Below, in pieces: positions 17,427-26,350 of a stretch of DNA of 64,000 nt (positions are counted from its first letter, which is position 1; the number at the start of each line of letters is the position of its first letter). Made by a program: the position numbers and the translations under genes. This DNA comes from an uncultured Lachnospiraceae bacterium (GTDB lineage: Bacteria > Bacillota > Clostridia > Lachnospirales > Lachnospiraceae). The notes beneath the pieces were generated by a model. That model was not told the origin of the DNA, made no database searches, and saw nothing but the letters and a program-made list of their open reading frames with translations. The stretch spans positions 22,860 through 86,859 of the forward strand of contig CANQEL010000009.1 in NCBI GenBank assembly GCA_947594855.1, read 5' to 3'.

Positions 17427-18431
17427 TTACCATTCAAGTTCAGAATATTCCAGCTTTGCATCCCTGTCAAACAAATCCTGAAGCGCGTCTTTTACAGGCT
17501 TGTTATTAAACAGGACTTCATTAATCTCTTTTACTATAGGCATATATACATCATATTTATCAGAAAGCAAAGCTACGGCTTTTGCTGAATATACCCCTTC
17601 AACTACCTGTTTTACTTCATCCATGGCTTCTTTCGCCGTATATCCCTGACCCATAAGATAACCGGCCGTATGGTTACGGCTGTGCCTGCTTGTACAGGTT
17701 ACAATAAGATCTCCGATTCCCGAAAGTCCTGAAAATGTTTCTTTCTTTCCGCCCATTGCAACGCCAAGCCTGGTTATCTCAGCAAGCCCTCTTGTCATAA
17801 GCGCAGCTTTAGTATTATCACCAAGTCCAAGTCCGTCTACTATACCTGCAGCAAGGGCAATAACATTCTTTATGGAACCTCCCAGTTCTATTCCTGTTAT
17901 ATCAGGACTAATATATACACGGAACCTGTCGTTCATAAATATATCCTGGACATATATTGCCGTTTCTTTAGTCTTTGCTCCTACAACTACTGTAGTAGGT
18001 ATACCTTTTACAACCTCTTCGGCATGACTAGGTCCTGACAATACGGCAACGTCACACTTTGGAAATACCTCATTAAGTATCATTGAAAGTGTATATAAAG
18101 TATTTTCCTCGATACCTTTTGCAACATTTACAATCTTCTGTCCGTCTTTTATATAATCTTTTGCCTTATCAGCAGTGCTCCTTACATAAGGCGAGGCAAC
18201 AGAAAATACTATCAGGTCCATATCTGAACATGCCTTTTTAATGTCTCTTTCAATATATACATTATCAGGCAGTTTAATGCCGGGAAGTCTTTCGGTATGT
18301 TCCCGTTTGGTACTTAAAAGATTAAGTTCATCTTCTATTGCTGACCAGAGGAATACATCATGTCCGTTTTTGGCAACCATTACAGATAATGCCGTACCCC
18401 AGCTTCCTGCCCCTAAAAAACTAATTCTCAT
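17427..18431 (-). CDS. gpsA: NAD(P)-dependent glycerol-3-phosphate dehydrogenase GpsA
   Basis: A 334-residue enzyme that reduces dihydroxyacetone phosphate to sn-glycerol 3-phosphate for phospholipid synthesis. The Rossmann motif FLGAGSWGTALS starts the protein, and VLSGPSHAEEV, KNVIALAAGIVDGLGLGDNTKAALMTRG (cited as NVIALAAGI and NTKAALMTRG) and GIGDLIVTC mark the catalytic domain, with the active-site Lys in IKNV. It follows plsY by 43 bases; PlsY consumes its product. Confidence 0.96.
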   Translation of the reverse strand: MRISFLGAGSWGTALSVMVAKNGHDVFLWSAIEDELNLLSTKREHTERLPGIKLPDNVYIERDIKKACSDMDLIVFSVASPYVRSTADKAKDYIKDGQKIVNVAKGIEENTLYTLSMILNEVFPKCDVAVLSGPSHAEEVVKGIPTTVVVGAKTKETAIYVQDIFMNDRFRVYISPDITGIELGGSIKNVIALAAGIVDGLGLGDNTKAALMTRGLAEITRLGVAMGGKKETFSGLSGIGDLIVTCTSRHSRNHTAGYLMGQGYTAKEAMDEVKQVVEGVYSAKAVALLSDKYDVYMPIVKEINEVLFNNKPVKDALQDLFDRDAKLEYSELEW

Positions 18432-18474
18432 ATGTTTTTTACCTCCTTAATCAAAATGCTATTGTATATTACCT

Positions 18475-19131
18475 CTATTTTTTTGAAAACAGTTTATTCT
18501 CTGTTCCATTAATAAGTCTTTTAATATTCTCACGGTGCATAATAACTGCCAGAACGGTAAATACAAAACTTATAATTAAAATCACCGGAAAATATGTATT
18601 ATCACGTTTAAAAATAATTGCATAAACGGGAAGCGCCCATGCCGGCACACACAGCGAACCTACGGAAACATACCTTGTTATAACTACAATAATTATAAAA
18701 ATAATCAGCGCAGTAAGAATATATTCCCAGTGCTCATATGCAATTGCAACAGTCACACCTGAGGTTACCGCAATTCCTTTACCGCCCTTAAAATGCATCC
18801 ACACAGGAAAATTATGTCCCATAACGGTAGCAAGCCCGGTAATCAGGCTAAGGAGATATGCCAGTTCATCTCCGTCGCCTATAACGTTAGCTGATATGTA
18901 TCTTGCCAGAAACGCAGGAATAAACGCTTTCAGAAAATCACCCAGGAAAGTAAGCAGCCCCGCCTTCTTTCCCAGTGTCCTTAAAGCATTAGTGGTTCCT
19001 ATATTACCGCTTCCGCTTTCCCTTATATCTATACCTGCATCCTTTCCTATAATATAACCAAAAGATACAGAACCCAGAAGATAGCCTGTTATGATACAAA
19101 CAATAATTTCGACAATGAACATATAATTCAA
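18475..19131 (-). CDS. plsY: Acyl-phosphate glycerol-3-phosphate acyltransferase PlsY
   Basis: A 218-residue integral membrane enzyme, about five to six membrane segments, that acylates glycerol 3-phosphate using acyl phosphate. Three family motifs are visible: ESGSGNIGTTNALRTLG (residues about 38-54), GHNFPVWMHFKGGKGIAVTSG, and the third cytoplasmic loop with HRENIKRL near the end. It overlaps the end of der by four bases and is followed by gpsA. Its acyl-phosphate donor would come from PlsX, encoded at 35.5-36.5 kb in this window. Confidence 0.95.
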   Translation of the reverse strand: MNYMFIVEIIVCIITGYLLGSVSFGYIIGKDAGIDIRESGSGNIGTTNALRTLGKKAGLLTFLGDFLKAFIPAFLARYISANVIGDGDELAYLLSLITGLATVMGHNFPVWMHFKGGKGIAVTSGVTVAIAYEHWEYILTALIIFIIIVVITRYVSVGSLCVPAWALPVYAIIFKRDNTYFPVILIISFVFTVLAVIMHRENIKRLINGTENKLFSKK

Positions 19132-20456
19132 CGGCCTTTTTCCTTTCTTTCACGTATAAATATTTTTATTGGCGTACCCCTGAAGCCAAAAGCTTCACGG
19201 ATTTTATTTTCAATATACCTCTGATAAGAAAAATGCATAAGTTTTTTATCATTAACAAATATAACAAAAGTGGGCGGTTTTACACCTACCTGTGTCATAT
19301 AATAAAGCCTAAGCCGTTTTCCCTTATCGGAAGGCGGCTGCTGCATGGCAACTGCTTCGGTAAGTATCTCGTTTAATACTCCTGTTGCGATTCTCTGCTG
19401 ATGATTCTGTATAACAGTTTCAAGCAGCATAAATAATCTGTTTATCCGCTGTCCTGTTACAGCTGATATATATACTATCTCAGCATACGGCACAAATGAA
19501 AGTATCATTTTTATCTTATCGGTAAATTTATTTGCCGTATAAGTATCTTTCTCAATCAAATCCCATTTGTTTACGGCAATTATCATGCCTTTTCCTCTTT
19601 CGTGCGCTATTCCTGCTATCTTTGCATCCTGCTCGGTAACGCCTTCGGAAGCATCAATCATAAGAATTACTACATCTGCACGCTCAATAGCAGCCACAGT
19701 TCTGATTATACTATATTTTTCAAGATCCTGGCTTACTTTATTCTTCCTTCTAAGCCCTGCAGTATCAATAAAAACGAACTCTTTCTTATTCCAGATGACA
19801 TCTGTATCAACAGCATCCCTTGTAGTTCCCGCTATATCTGATACAATAACCCTGTTTTCGCCGGTTATTTTATTTATCAATGAAGATTTACCAACGTTAG
19901 GTTTTCCTATAATTGCAATTTTAGGCCGCTCATCTTCCGTTTCTTCCAGATTGCAGCCGTTAAGCTGCTTTAAAACCTCATCAAGCATATCACCCACACC
20001 AAGTTTTGATGCGGCAGAAACCGGAATAGGTTCTCCTATTCCAAGATTGTAAAATTCATAAACATCTGAATAAAATTTTTCAAAATTATCTACTTTATTA
20101 ACAACGAGAATTACCGGTTTCCCTGACTTACGCAACATATCGCATACGCTGTAATCAGAATCAGTAACTCCGCATTTTACATCTGTCATAAATATTATAA
20201 CATCTGCCATATCTATTGCAATTTCAGCCTGCGCCCTCATATGAGACAGCATAATATCATTCGTATTCGGTTCTATTCCTCCGGTATCAATAAGGGTAAA
20301 CTGGTTGTTAAGCCATGTGCCTTCTGCATATATCCTATCCCTCGTAACTCCCGGCGTATCTTCTACAATTGCTATTTTTTCTCCGGCAAGAGTATTAAAA
20401 AGCGTAGACTTTCCGACATTAGGCCGTCCTACAATAGCAACTATCGGTTTACTCAT
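19128..20456 (-). CDS. der: Ribosome biogenesis GTPase Der (EngA)
   Basis: A 442-residue protein with two tandem GTPase domains and a KH-like C-terminal domain. The first P-loop GRPNVGKSTLFN is at about residue 9-20 and the second GKPNVGKSSLINK at about 185-197; each domain also has its DTxG and NKxD motifs (VVNKVDN, AVNKWDL). Der acts in assembly of the 50S subunit. It lies between the DUF512 gene and plsY, a common clostridial arrangement, and overlaps plsY by four bases. Confidence 0.96.
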   Translation of the reverse strand: MSKPIVAIVGRPNVGKSTLFNTLAGEKIAIVEDTPGVTRDRIYAEGTWLNNQFTLIDTGGIEPNTNDIMLSHMRAQAEIAIDMADVIIFMTDVKCGVTDSDYSVCDMLRKSGKPVILVVNKVDNFEKFYSDVYEFYNLGIGEPIPVSAASKLGVGDMLDEVLKQLNGCNLEETEDERPKIAIIGKPNVGKSSLINKITGENRVIVSDIAGTTRDAVDTDVIWNKKEFVFIDTAGLRRKNKVSQDLEKYSIIRTVAAIERADVVILMIDASEGVTEQDAKIAGIAHERGKGMIIAVNKWDLIEKDTYTANKFTDKIKMILSFVPYAEIVYISAVTGQRINRLFMLLETVIQNHQQRIATGVLNEILTEAVAMQQPPSDKGKRLRLYYMTQVGVKPPTFVIFVNDKKLMHFSYQRYIENKIREAFGFRGTPIKIFIRERKEKGR

Positions 20457-20473
20457 ATATTTTTTACCTCATT

Positions 20474-21826
20474 TTAAATAATGCTGGCATACTTCTCTAT
20501 AATATCGACAAGAGAAGCCCCATTAGATTTTACAATATGAATCTTTTTTTGTAAAGCATTCTCTATATCCGCAACTGTTATATCATCCAAAAGCACGTCT
20601 TCGCCTGCCCTTAACAGAGAATCCGGAATTATAACATAATCCCCAAGATTTCTGTTTTTTAACTGTTCAATTATATCCTGCCCGGTAAGCAGTCCTGTAA
20701 CAGTTATTTTATGCCCGAAAAAATTATTTATAACTGCGCATACATCATAATCAATACAGGGAAAGGAAAGATAAAATTTATTAAGGCACTCTTCAAGATA
20801 AGGAGCAAACAGTACACCTGTAACAAATGTAAAAGACACCTTACCTTTATAAGCACATTCAGGTATGCGTTCCTTAAGTTCAAAAAGCGCCTTTTCAAAG
20901 TCATCAATAAAGGAACGCACCATGCCTACACCATTTTCAATCTGTCCGAAACCCTCATAATATTCCTCGTCAGGTATTTCTTTTCCTGCAAGTATATACC
21001 ACTCATCTGAAGCATATACAAAATTAGTATCAAAGGCATCTTTACATATATTCTGCCATTTTCCTATAATATCAAGTACCTTTAACGCATCTTCCTTATT
21101 AAAGGGTTCAAGGTTTTTAAGATTGTCCCTGTAATCCGTAAGCCCTACGGGAACTACGGAAAGGCTTTTCATCACCGGAATATATTTTGTCAGATCATGT
21201 ATCGTCTTTTCCAGCTCGTCACCGTCATTATAGCCTTTACATAAAACAATCTGGCTATTCATTTCAATCCCGGCATTATAGAGTTCTTCAATACGTTTCA
21301 GGGCTTTTCCTGCAAAACGGTTATTAAGCATCCGGCATCTGAGCTTTTCATCAGTCGTATGCACTGAAATATTCACCGGAGAGAGCTTATATTCTATAAT
21401 TCTCTTAAAATCCTCATCTTTCATATTGGTAAGGGTAATATAGTTGCCCTGCAGAAAAGAAAGCCTTGCATCATCATCCTTGAAATAAAGCGTATCCCTC
21501 ATTCCCGGCGGCATCTGGTCAATAAAGCAGAATATACACTTATTGCTGCAGGATGCATAAGTGTCCATAAGCGGCTCTTCAAATATTATTCCGAGGTCCT
21601 CGTTATAATCTTTCTCAATTTCATATTCCCATTCCTCGCCGTCTTCTTTTTCTATAAGAAGGACTACATACGTGTCATTCACAATGAATCTGAAATCAAA
21701 TACATCCTGCACATACCTGCCATTAACCTTTATAAGCGTATCTCCGGGCACTATTCCAAGTTCCTCAGCTATACTGCCTTTTTCTATATCAGTAATTTTA
21801 TGGACATGTTTTTTCAAATAACTCAC
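20474..21826 (-). CDS. PDZ and DUF512 radical-SAM-like Fe-S protein
   Basis: A 450-residue protein of the DUF512 family. The N-terminus is a PDZ-like module (residues about 10-60, KGSIAEELGIVPGDTLIKVN). A radical SAM cluster motif follows, C93-x3-C97-x2-C100 in CSNKCIFCFIDQ, inside an otherwise TIM-barrel-like domain, and DUF512 forms the C-terminal half (FGHKITVTGLLTGQDI). Members are widespread in Clostridia and Cyanobacteria next to der; the substrate is unknown to me. It follows the FKBP-like lipoprotein by nine bases and precedes der by 17 bases. Confidence 0.88.
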   Translation of the reverse strand: MSYLKKHVHKITDIEKGSIAEELGIVPGDTLIKVNGRYVQDVFDFRFIVNDTYVVLLIEKEDGEEWEYEIEKDYNEDLGIIFEEPLMDTYASCSNKCIFCFIDQMPPGMRDTLYFKDDDARLSFLQGNYITLTNMKDEDFKRIIEYKLSPVNISVHTTDEKLRCRMLNNRFAGKALKRIEELYNAGIEMNSQIVLCKGYNDGDELEKTIHDLTKYIPVMKSLSVVPVGLTDYRDNLKNLEPFNKEDALKVLDIIGKWQNICKDAFDTNFVYASDEWYILAGKEIPDEEYYEGFGQIENGVGMVRSFIDDFEKALFELKERIPECAYKGKVSFTFVTGVLFAPYLEECLNKFYLSFPCIDYDVCAVINNFFGHKITVTGLLTGQDIIEQLKNRNLGDYVIIPDSLLRAGEDVLLDDITVADIENALQKKIHIVKSNGASLVDIIEKYASII

Positions 21827-21835
21827 TCCGTATTA

Positions 21836-22939
21836 TTAAGAGTCTGCTTCAACTACATTCTGCGCTATAAGGTCCGTTACCTTTTTTGCAATAATTGATT
21901 CATTAATAAGGTCGGGAAGGTATGAACCATAATTTGTTGCCGCAAGTTTCATAAGGTCTTCTTCATTATCCACACCGTTTGACTGCATATACATATTAAT
22001 CGCTTCATTGTATTCATCATCTTCTATTTCAATATTTTCCTTTTCTGCAACAGCTTTGGTTACAAGCATCTCCTCCGCATACTGCCTGGATACTTCATCC
22101 ATCTGTCTGTTATATTCTTCTTCGCTGATTCCCCATGACTCGGTAAGGAATGTATTAAAATCAGTATAACCATAACTCTGTGCCATAGCCTTGTAATTGG
22201 CATCCAGCCTTAACCTCATTGTATCAAGAATAAACTGCGGGATATCTTTTATTTCGGAATCCGATATAACCTGCCCATATGCAGTTGTTCCTATATTATT
22301 CTTGTTTTCCGTAACTATTTCTTCCTTAATATGCTCTCTGTATGCATCTGCCGATGTATATTCATTATCCGTTATCTCCTGTACAAACGCATCATCAAAT
22401 GTACGTTCTTTTTCCTCACCTTTTATATAATTAACCGTAACTACAAAAGTTGCAGGTTTCCCTGAAAAATCAGGATTATTCTTATAATCTTCAGGAAAAG
22501 TGACCTCAACATCAACTGTAGCTCCTACTTTTACTCCTATAAGCCCTGATTCAAATCCCGGTATAAAGCTGTTAGAGCCTATTTCAAGATCAAAATCTTT
22601 ACCTGAACCGTTGTCGAATGCTTCACCGTCCATGTATCCCGTAAAGTCTATGTTTACGGTATCACCGTCTTTAACCTTGCCTTCTTTTATACGCTCATTC
22701 TTGTTCTCGTCAAGAAGCTGCTGTATACGTGATTCAACATCTTCCTCTGATGCCGTAACATCTACTTTTACGCCCTTATATTCTCCCAGCGTAACATAGT
22801 CAAGAGCCTTGTATTCTTTTGAAGATTCAAGCACTTTGTCAAGCTCAGGATTGCCCGTATCGTATTTTTTGCCATTGCTGCAGGCGCTTGTTATTAATAT
22901 TAAAGAACAGATAAATGCTGTTAATAACCTTTTTTTCAT
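21836..22939 (-). CDS. Trigger-factor-like FKBP peptidyl-prolyl isomerase lipoprotein
   Basis: A 367-residue extracytoplasmic protein. A lipoprotein signal peptide ends in ITSACSNG, with the lipidated Cys at residue 20. An FKBP-type isomerase domain follows (about 85-175, DGDTVNIDFTGYMDGEAFDNG and FIPGFESGLIGVKVG), then a helical region like the C-terminal chaperone part of trigger factor (DNEYTSADAYREHIKEE and an acidic helix pair). The N-terminal ribosome-binding domain of true trigger factor is missing, so this is best seen as a surface foldase for secreted proteins. AGGAGG precedes ATG 22939. Confidence 0.87.
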   Translation of the reverse strand: MKKRLLTAFICSLILITSACSNGKKYDTGNPELDKVLESSKEYKALDYVTLGEYKGVKVDVTASEEDVESRIQQLLDENKNERIKEGKVKDGDTVNIDFTGYMDGEAFDNGSGKDFDLEIGSNSFIPGFESGLIGVKVGATVDVEVTFPEDYKNNPDFSGKPATFVVTVNYIKGEEKERTFDDAFVQEITDNEYTSADAYREHIKEEIVTENKNNIGTTAYGQVISDSEIKDIPQFILDTMRLRLDANYKAMAQSYGYTDFNTFLTESWGISEEEYNRQMDEVSRQYAEEMLVTKAVAEKENIEIEDDEYNEAINMYMQSNGVDNEEDLMKLAATNYGSYLPDLINESIIAKKVTDLIAQNVVEADS

Positions 22940-22973
22940 AGTTACCTCCTGAAATTATTATAAATATCGCTTA

Positions 22974-22979
22974 AGTATA
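22974..22979 (-). promoter_or_regulatory. Extended -10 promoter of the FKBP lipoprotein gene
   Basis: On the minus strand TGCTATACT gives an extended -10 with no convincing -35 box. It lies about 35 bases before the lipoprotein start and back to back with the prs promoter. Confidence 0.4.
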
Positions 22980-23010
22980 GCATATTGTACAAAAAAAAGA
23001 AACAGCAATT

Positions 23011-23039
23011 TTGACTAAATTTGCTATATATGCTATTAT
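23011..23039 (+). promoter_or_regulatory. Promoter of prs
   Basis: TTGACT (23011-23016), 17 bases, TATTAT (23034-23039), with one-base variations from consensus in each box. The start codon follows 33 bases later after GGGGGAG. Confidence 0.75.
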
Positions 23040-23072
23040 ATATATAAATTATTTGAATCGGGGGAGTTCAGT

Positions 23073-24203
23073 ATGCATACTATGGCGTATCAAAAAAAAT
23101 TACCTGTTTCGCCACTTAAAATTATTGTTATGGACAATTGCCGCGAACTTGGCAATTCAATTAATGGGCATATTGCAGCTGAAAGAAAGAAACATTCAGA
23201 TGAAAGCGACTTTCTGGCAGGACTTTCAGGATATAAATGCGAAAGCTATATTACAGGTTACCATATGGAATTTTTACATACCGGTGAGCGTCAGGCTGTT
23301 ATTGATGAATCAATAAGAGGTTCTGACCTTTTTATTATAACAGATATAGTAAATCAAAGCACAGGCAAATCACCTGATGATAATTTTCAGGATTTAAAAC
23401 GTATTATCAATGCCTGCCATGGCAGTACCAACAGAACCAATGTTGTCATGCCATACCTTTATGAAGGAAGACACAATAACCGTAAAAAACTTGAATCACT
23501 CGACTGCGCCCTTGCGTTACAGGATATGGTTAATATGGGAATAAGCAATATTATAACGTTTGACGCGCATGAGCCCCGCGTACAAAATGCAATTCCAATA
23601 CAGGGTATAGATAATTTCCCAACCTCCTATCAGTTTATAGAAGCTATAATTAACGGTGATGAAGGAATTGTTTTCGACAAAGATAATCTTTTAATAGTAA
23701 GCCCTGACGTCGGCGGCATGGGCAGAGTTGTTTTTTACTCATCAATACTTGGAGTAAACATGGGAATGTTCTATATACGAAAAGACTATTCTTCAACAAT
23801 AAACGGAGAGCATCCCATTGCTGCCGTTGAATTTCTTGGCAGCGATATAAGCGGCAAAGATATTATAATAGTCGACGATATGATTGATACGGGAAAAAGT
23901 ATAATAAATACTTCAAGAGAACTCAAATGCCGCGGTGCAAAAAAAGTAATTATTGCATCAACCTTTGGTCTTTTCACAAATGGATTTAATGAAATCGATA
24001 AAGCATATGAAGAAGGATTATTTGACAGAATATATACAACCAATCTTACATATTGCAGCCCTGAGCTTATTAGTAAACCTTATTACAGACTTGTGGATAT
24101 GAGCAGGCAGATTGCAAATATAATTATTTCGATAAACCATGATGCCTCATTCTCAGACCTTGCAGACCAGTCAAAACTTATAAACAGCCTGCTGAAAAAA
24201 TAG
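23073..24203 (+). CDS. prs: Ribose-phosphate pyrophosphokinase, long clostridial form
   Basis: A 376-residue PRPP synthase homologue, which transfers pyrophosphate from ATP to ribose 5-phosphate. Conserved parts are PYLYEGRHNNRK (catalytic flexible loop region), ITFDAHEPRVQNAIP, and the PRPP loop IIVDDMIDTGKSI. Standard enzymes have about 315 residues and GGT in that loop; this one is longer and has GKS, a form I associate with Lachnospiraceae. The gene is alone on the plus strand, with its own promoter and a GGGGGAG binding site before ATG 23073, and converges on the YraN-family gene 16 bases away. Confidence 0.88.
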   Translation: MHTMAYQKKLPVSPLKIIVMDNCRELGNSINGHIAAERKKHSDESDFLAGLSGYKCESYITGYHMEFLHTGERQAVIDESIRGSDLFIITDIVNQSTGKSPDDNFQDLKRIINACHGSTNRTNVVMPYLYEGRHNNRKKLESLDCALALQDMVNMGISNIITFDAHEPRVQNAIPIQGIDNFPTSYQFIEAIINGDEGIVFDKDNLLIVSPDVGGMGRVVFYSSILGVNMGMFYIRKDYSSTINGEHPIAAVEFLGSDISGKDIIIVDDMIDTGKSIINTSRELKCRGAKKVIIASTFGLFTNGFNEIDKAYEEGLFDRIYTTNLTYCSPELISKPYYRLVDMSRQIANIIISINHDASFSDLADQSKLINSLLKK

Positions 24204-24219
24204 ATTTTAAAATTGATAT

Positions 24220-24573
24220 TCAGAATGCATTTTTGATTAATGTTATAAGCGAACCCGTAATTCCAATTACATCAAATCTTACCGGCGTATTCTCCGCATA
24301 CTTTTCTTTATACAGATAAGTAAACGCCGTATGCCGTATTTTTTGCTGTTTCCTTAAATCCACAGCCTCCAGGGGGTCTCCATAAGAATAATTTCCCCTG
24401 TATTTGACTTCAACAAATACAATATAATCTCCATCTCTTGCAATTATATCTATTTCACCTGACCTGCTGCGATAATTTCTTTCAAGGATTTCATAACCCT
24501 GGCATGACAGGTAATCAGAAGCCACATCTTCATATTTCTTCCCAATAATACGGTTATTTGCTAATATAACCAC
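24220..24573 (-). CDS. yraN: YraN/UPF0102 family nuclease-fold protein
   Basis: A 117-residue protein with a PD-(D/E)XK nuclease-like fold: E40-I-D42 in SGEIDIIARDG and E55-x-K57 in VFVEVKYR give the expected acidic and lysine residues. Members occur beside rnhB in very many bacteria; the function is not established. Start: GTG at 24573 is used, with AAGGGG directly before it, so spacing is unusually tight and the true start could differ by a few codons. Four bases separate it from the rnhB stop. Confidence 0.88.
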   Translation of the reverse strand: MVILANNRIIGKKYEDVASDYLSCQGYEILERNYRSRSGEIDIIARDGDYIVFVEVKYRGNYSYGDPLEAVDLRKQQKIRHTAFTYLYKEKYAENTPVRFDVIGITGSLITLIKNAF

Positions 24574-24576
24574 CCC

Positions 24577-25191
24577 TTATAAAAAATGGATATATGTTTT
24601 TCTGTGAATAGGACATTGTCCATAACGCTTCAATGCATCCATATGGAATCTGGTACCGTAACCTTTGTGCCTTGCAAATCCATACTCCGGATACATCTCA
24701 TCATATTCATACATCATCCTGTCTCTGGTAACCTTCGCAATTATACTGGCAGCTGCTATTGAAACACTTTTTGCATCTCCTCTTATGATGCTTTCCTGCG
24801 GAACAGAAATATCAGGTATGCATACTGCATCTGCAAGAATAACCTGCGGCTTTGTATCCAACTTCGATAATGCCTCTTTCATTGCTTTGTATGTAGCGTT
24901 AAGAACATTAATTTCATCAATAACATCAGAAGATACTATACCAGTTCCTACTGCTATCGCCCTGTTGTGTATTTCCTTATATAATGCTTCACGTCTTTTT
25001 TCAGGTACTTTTTTTGAATCATTGAGATATTCAATATAACAGTCCTTTGGCAGAATAACCGCGGCTGCAACAACCGGACCGGCCAAAGGTCCCCTTCCTG
25101 CTTCATCAACTCCACAAATATAATCATACTCATCATATTTGTGTTCGTACTCCATCATTTTAGTTAATCTTTCATACTCTTCGCTTTTCAT
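24577..25191 (-). CDS. rnhB: Ribonuclease HII
   Basis: A 204-residue RNase HII, removing RNA primers and single ribonucleotides from DNA duplexes. The active-site region CGVDEAGRGPLAGPVVAAA supplies the Asp and Glu, LADAVCIPD and SIAAASIIAKVTRDR the others, and the C-terminal segment HKGYGTRFHMDAL with CPIHRKT is typical. It overlaps nothing, follows the 52-residue membrane protein gene by six bases and precedes the YraN-family gene. Confidence 0.95.
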   Translation of the reverse strand: MKSEEYERLTKMMEYEHKYDEYDYICGVDEAGRGPLAGPVVAAAVILPKDCYIEYLNDSKKVPEKRREALYKEIHNRAIAVGTGIVSSDVIDEINVLNATYKAMKEALSKLDTKPQVILADAVCIPDISVPQESIIRGDAKSVSIAAASIIAKVTRDRMMYEYDEMYPEYGFARHKGYGTRFHMDALKRYGQCPIHRKTYIHFL

Positions 25192-25197
25192 ATTAGT

Positions 25198-25356
25198 TTA
25201 CTTCTCTTCCGATTGTTTTTTATTTTTATTTTTCCGAAGCCTTATTCCTATATAAATACCGGCTGCCGCAACAGCAGCATACATAACTATCTTAACCAGA
25301 TAACTGGCATATGCGCTTCCAAGTCCCATAGAAATTTCCGATAATAATACGTTCAT
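25198..25356 (-). CDS. Small single-span membrane protein, 52 residues
   Basis: A short ORF with a clear AAGGAG six bases or so before ATG 25356. It encodes an N-terminal amphipathic-looking stretch (MNVLLSEISMGLGSA), one hydrophobic segment at about residues 20-39 (YLVKIVMYAAVAAAGIYIG) and a very basic then mixed tail (RLRKNKNKKQSEEK). The positive-inside rule suggests the tail is in the cytoplasm. It fits tightly between hisI (31 bases) and rnhB (6 bases) on the same strand, so it is very likely translated. I do not know its function; I believe similar small proteins occur beside rnhB in related species, which a search could confirm. Confidence 0.75.
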   Translation of the reverse strand: MNVLLSEISMGLGSAYASYLVKIVMYAAVAAAGIYIGIRLRKNKNKKQSEEK

Positions 25357-25387
25357 AAAATAATCTCCTTAATAATATTAATAACTA

Positions 25388-26335
25388 TCAGTCTTTACTG
25401 GCAAGTTCGGTAAAGAAGCAGGTCCTGTTTCCTGTATGGCATGCGGCGCCAACCTGTTCTACCTTTGCCAGTATTGTATCGTTATCACAGTCTATATACA
25501 TTTTTTTGACATACTGATAATGTCCTGAAGTATCACCCTTACACCACAGCTGATTCCGGCTTCTGCTGTAATAGGTCATTTTACCGGTTTCAAGCGTTTT
25601 ATTATATGCTTCTTCGTTCATATATGCAAGCATAAGAACTTCATCATTCTTATAGTCCTGTACGACAACAGGAATAAGTCCCTGACTATCCAGCTTAAAG
25701 TCCGGAAAGGACAATGAAGTAAGAAAAACATTCATGTCAAGGCCCTTTTTGGCAAGTTCCTTTTTTATAAACATAAGATTATTGTCTACCCAGGCATTGG
25801 TCGATAATGCAGTAACATTCTTTATGCCAAGCAGAGTAGTCATATCATTTTTCCTCAGACTATCCCTTAACATGATATTACAGTCATGTCCTTCAGCCTT
25901 ATTTATGAATTCATCACATAACGACAAATGTTTAACTATATATGAATAAGTAGTAAACTCTGATTCTATGAATTCCTTTTCATCCATTTCAAGAAAAACA
26001 TTCTCTGAGCCGAATCTGTGAACGGCTTTGTTAAACTCAACATAATCTTCAATTTTTTTGTTCTGAATCGCTATCTTGGAAACCCCGGTATTAAAAGCAC
26101 GTTTGGCATCTTCCAGGCTCTCAAAATATATTCCTGCAGTCACAGGTATCTCAACAATCTTATTCAGTTCTTTAAGTACGCTTAAAAATTCATCACGTTC
26201 TATGCTGTTTTTGGAATATCTGAATACAAACAGCTCATCCGCACCCGCATCAACATATTTTTTTGCTCTTTTAAGTATATTTGCCAATGCTTCACTTTCC
26301 GTGTTAATAAACGGTATTAATTTTTTGTACGACAT
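25388..26335 (-). CDS. hisI: Phosphoribosyl-AMP cyclohydrolase fused to a HisA/HisF-like N-terminal domain
   Basis: A 315-residue two-domain protein. Residues about 213-309 are a complete PRA-CH (HisI) domain: [20 protein letters not shown], metal residues in DCDND (282-286), and zinc ligands C283, C299 and C306 with the family spacing. It opens the adenine ring of phosphoribosyl-AMP. Residues about 1-205 resemble a HisA/HisF TIM barrel ([40 protein letters not shown]), but Asn11 stands where HisF has catalytic Asp11, while the second Asp (D118) is kept. The HisE pyrophosphatase domain that often follows HisI is absent. It is the last his gene of the cluster. Confidence 0.9.
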   Translation of the reverse strand: MSYKKLIPFINTESEALANILKRAKKYVDAGADELFVFRYSKNSIERDEFLSVLKELNKIVEIPVTAGIYFESLEDAKRAFNTGVSKIAIQNKKIEDYVEFNKAVHRFGSENVFLEMDEKEFIESEFTTYSYIVKHLSLCDEFINKAEGHDCNIMLRDSLRKNDMTTLLGIKNVTALSTNAWVDNNLMFIKKELAKKGLDMNVFLTSLSFPDFKLDSQGLIPVVVQDYKNDEVLMLAYMNEEAYNKTLETGKMTYYSRSRNQLWCKGDTSGHYQYVKKMYIDCDNDTILAKVEQVGAACHTGNRTCFFTELASKD

Positions 26336-26350
26336 ACTAATCCCTCCGTA

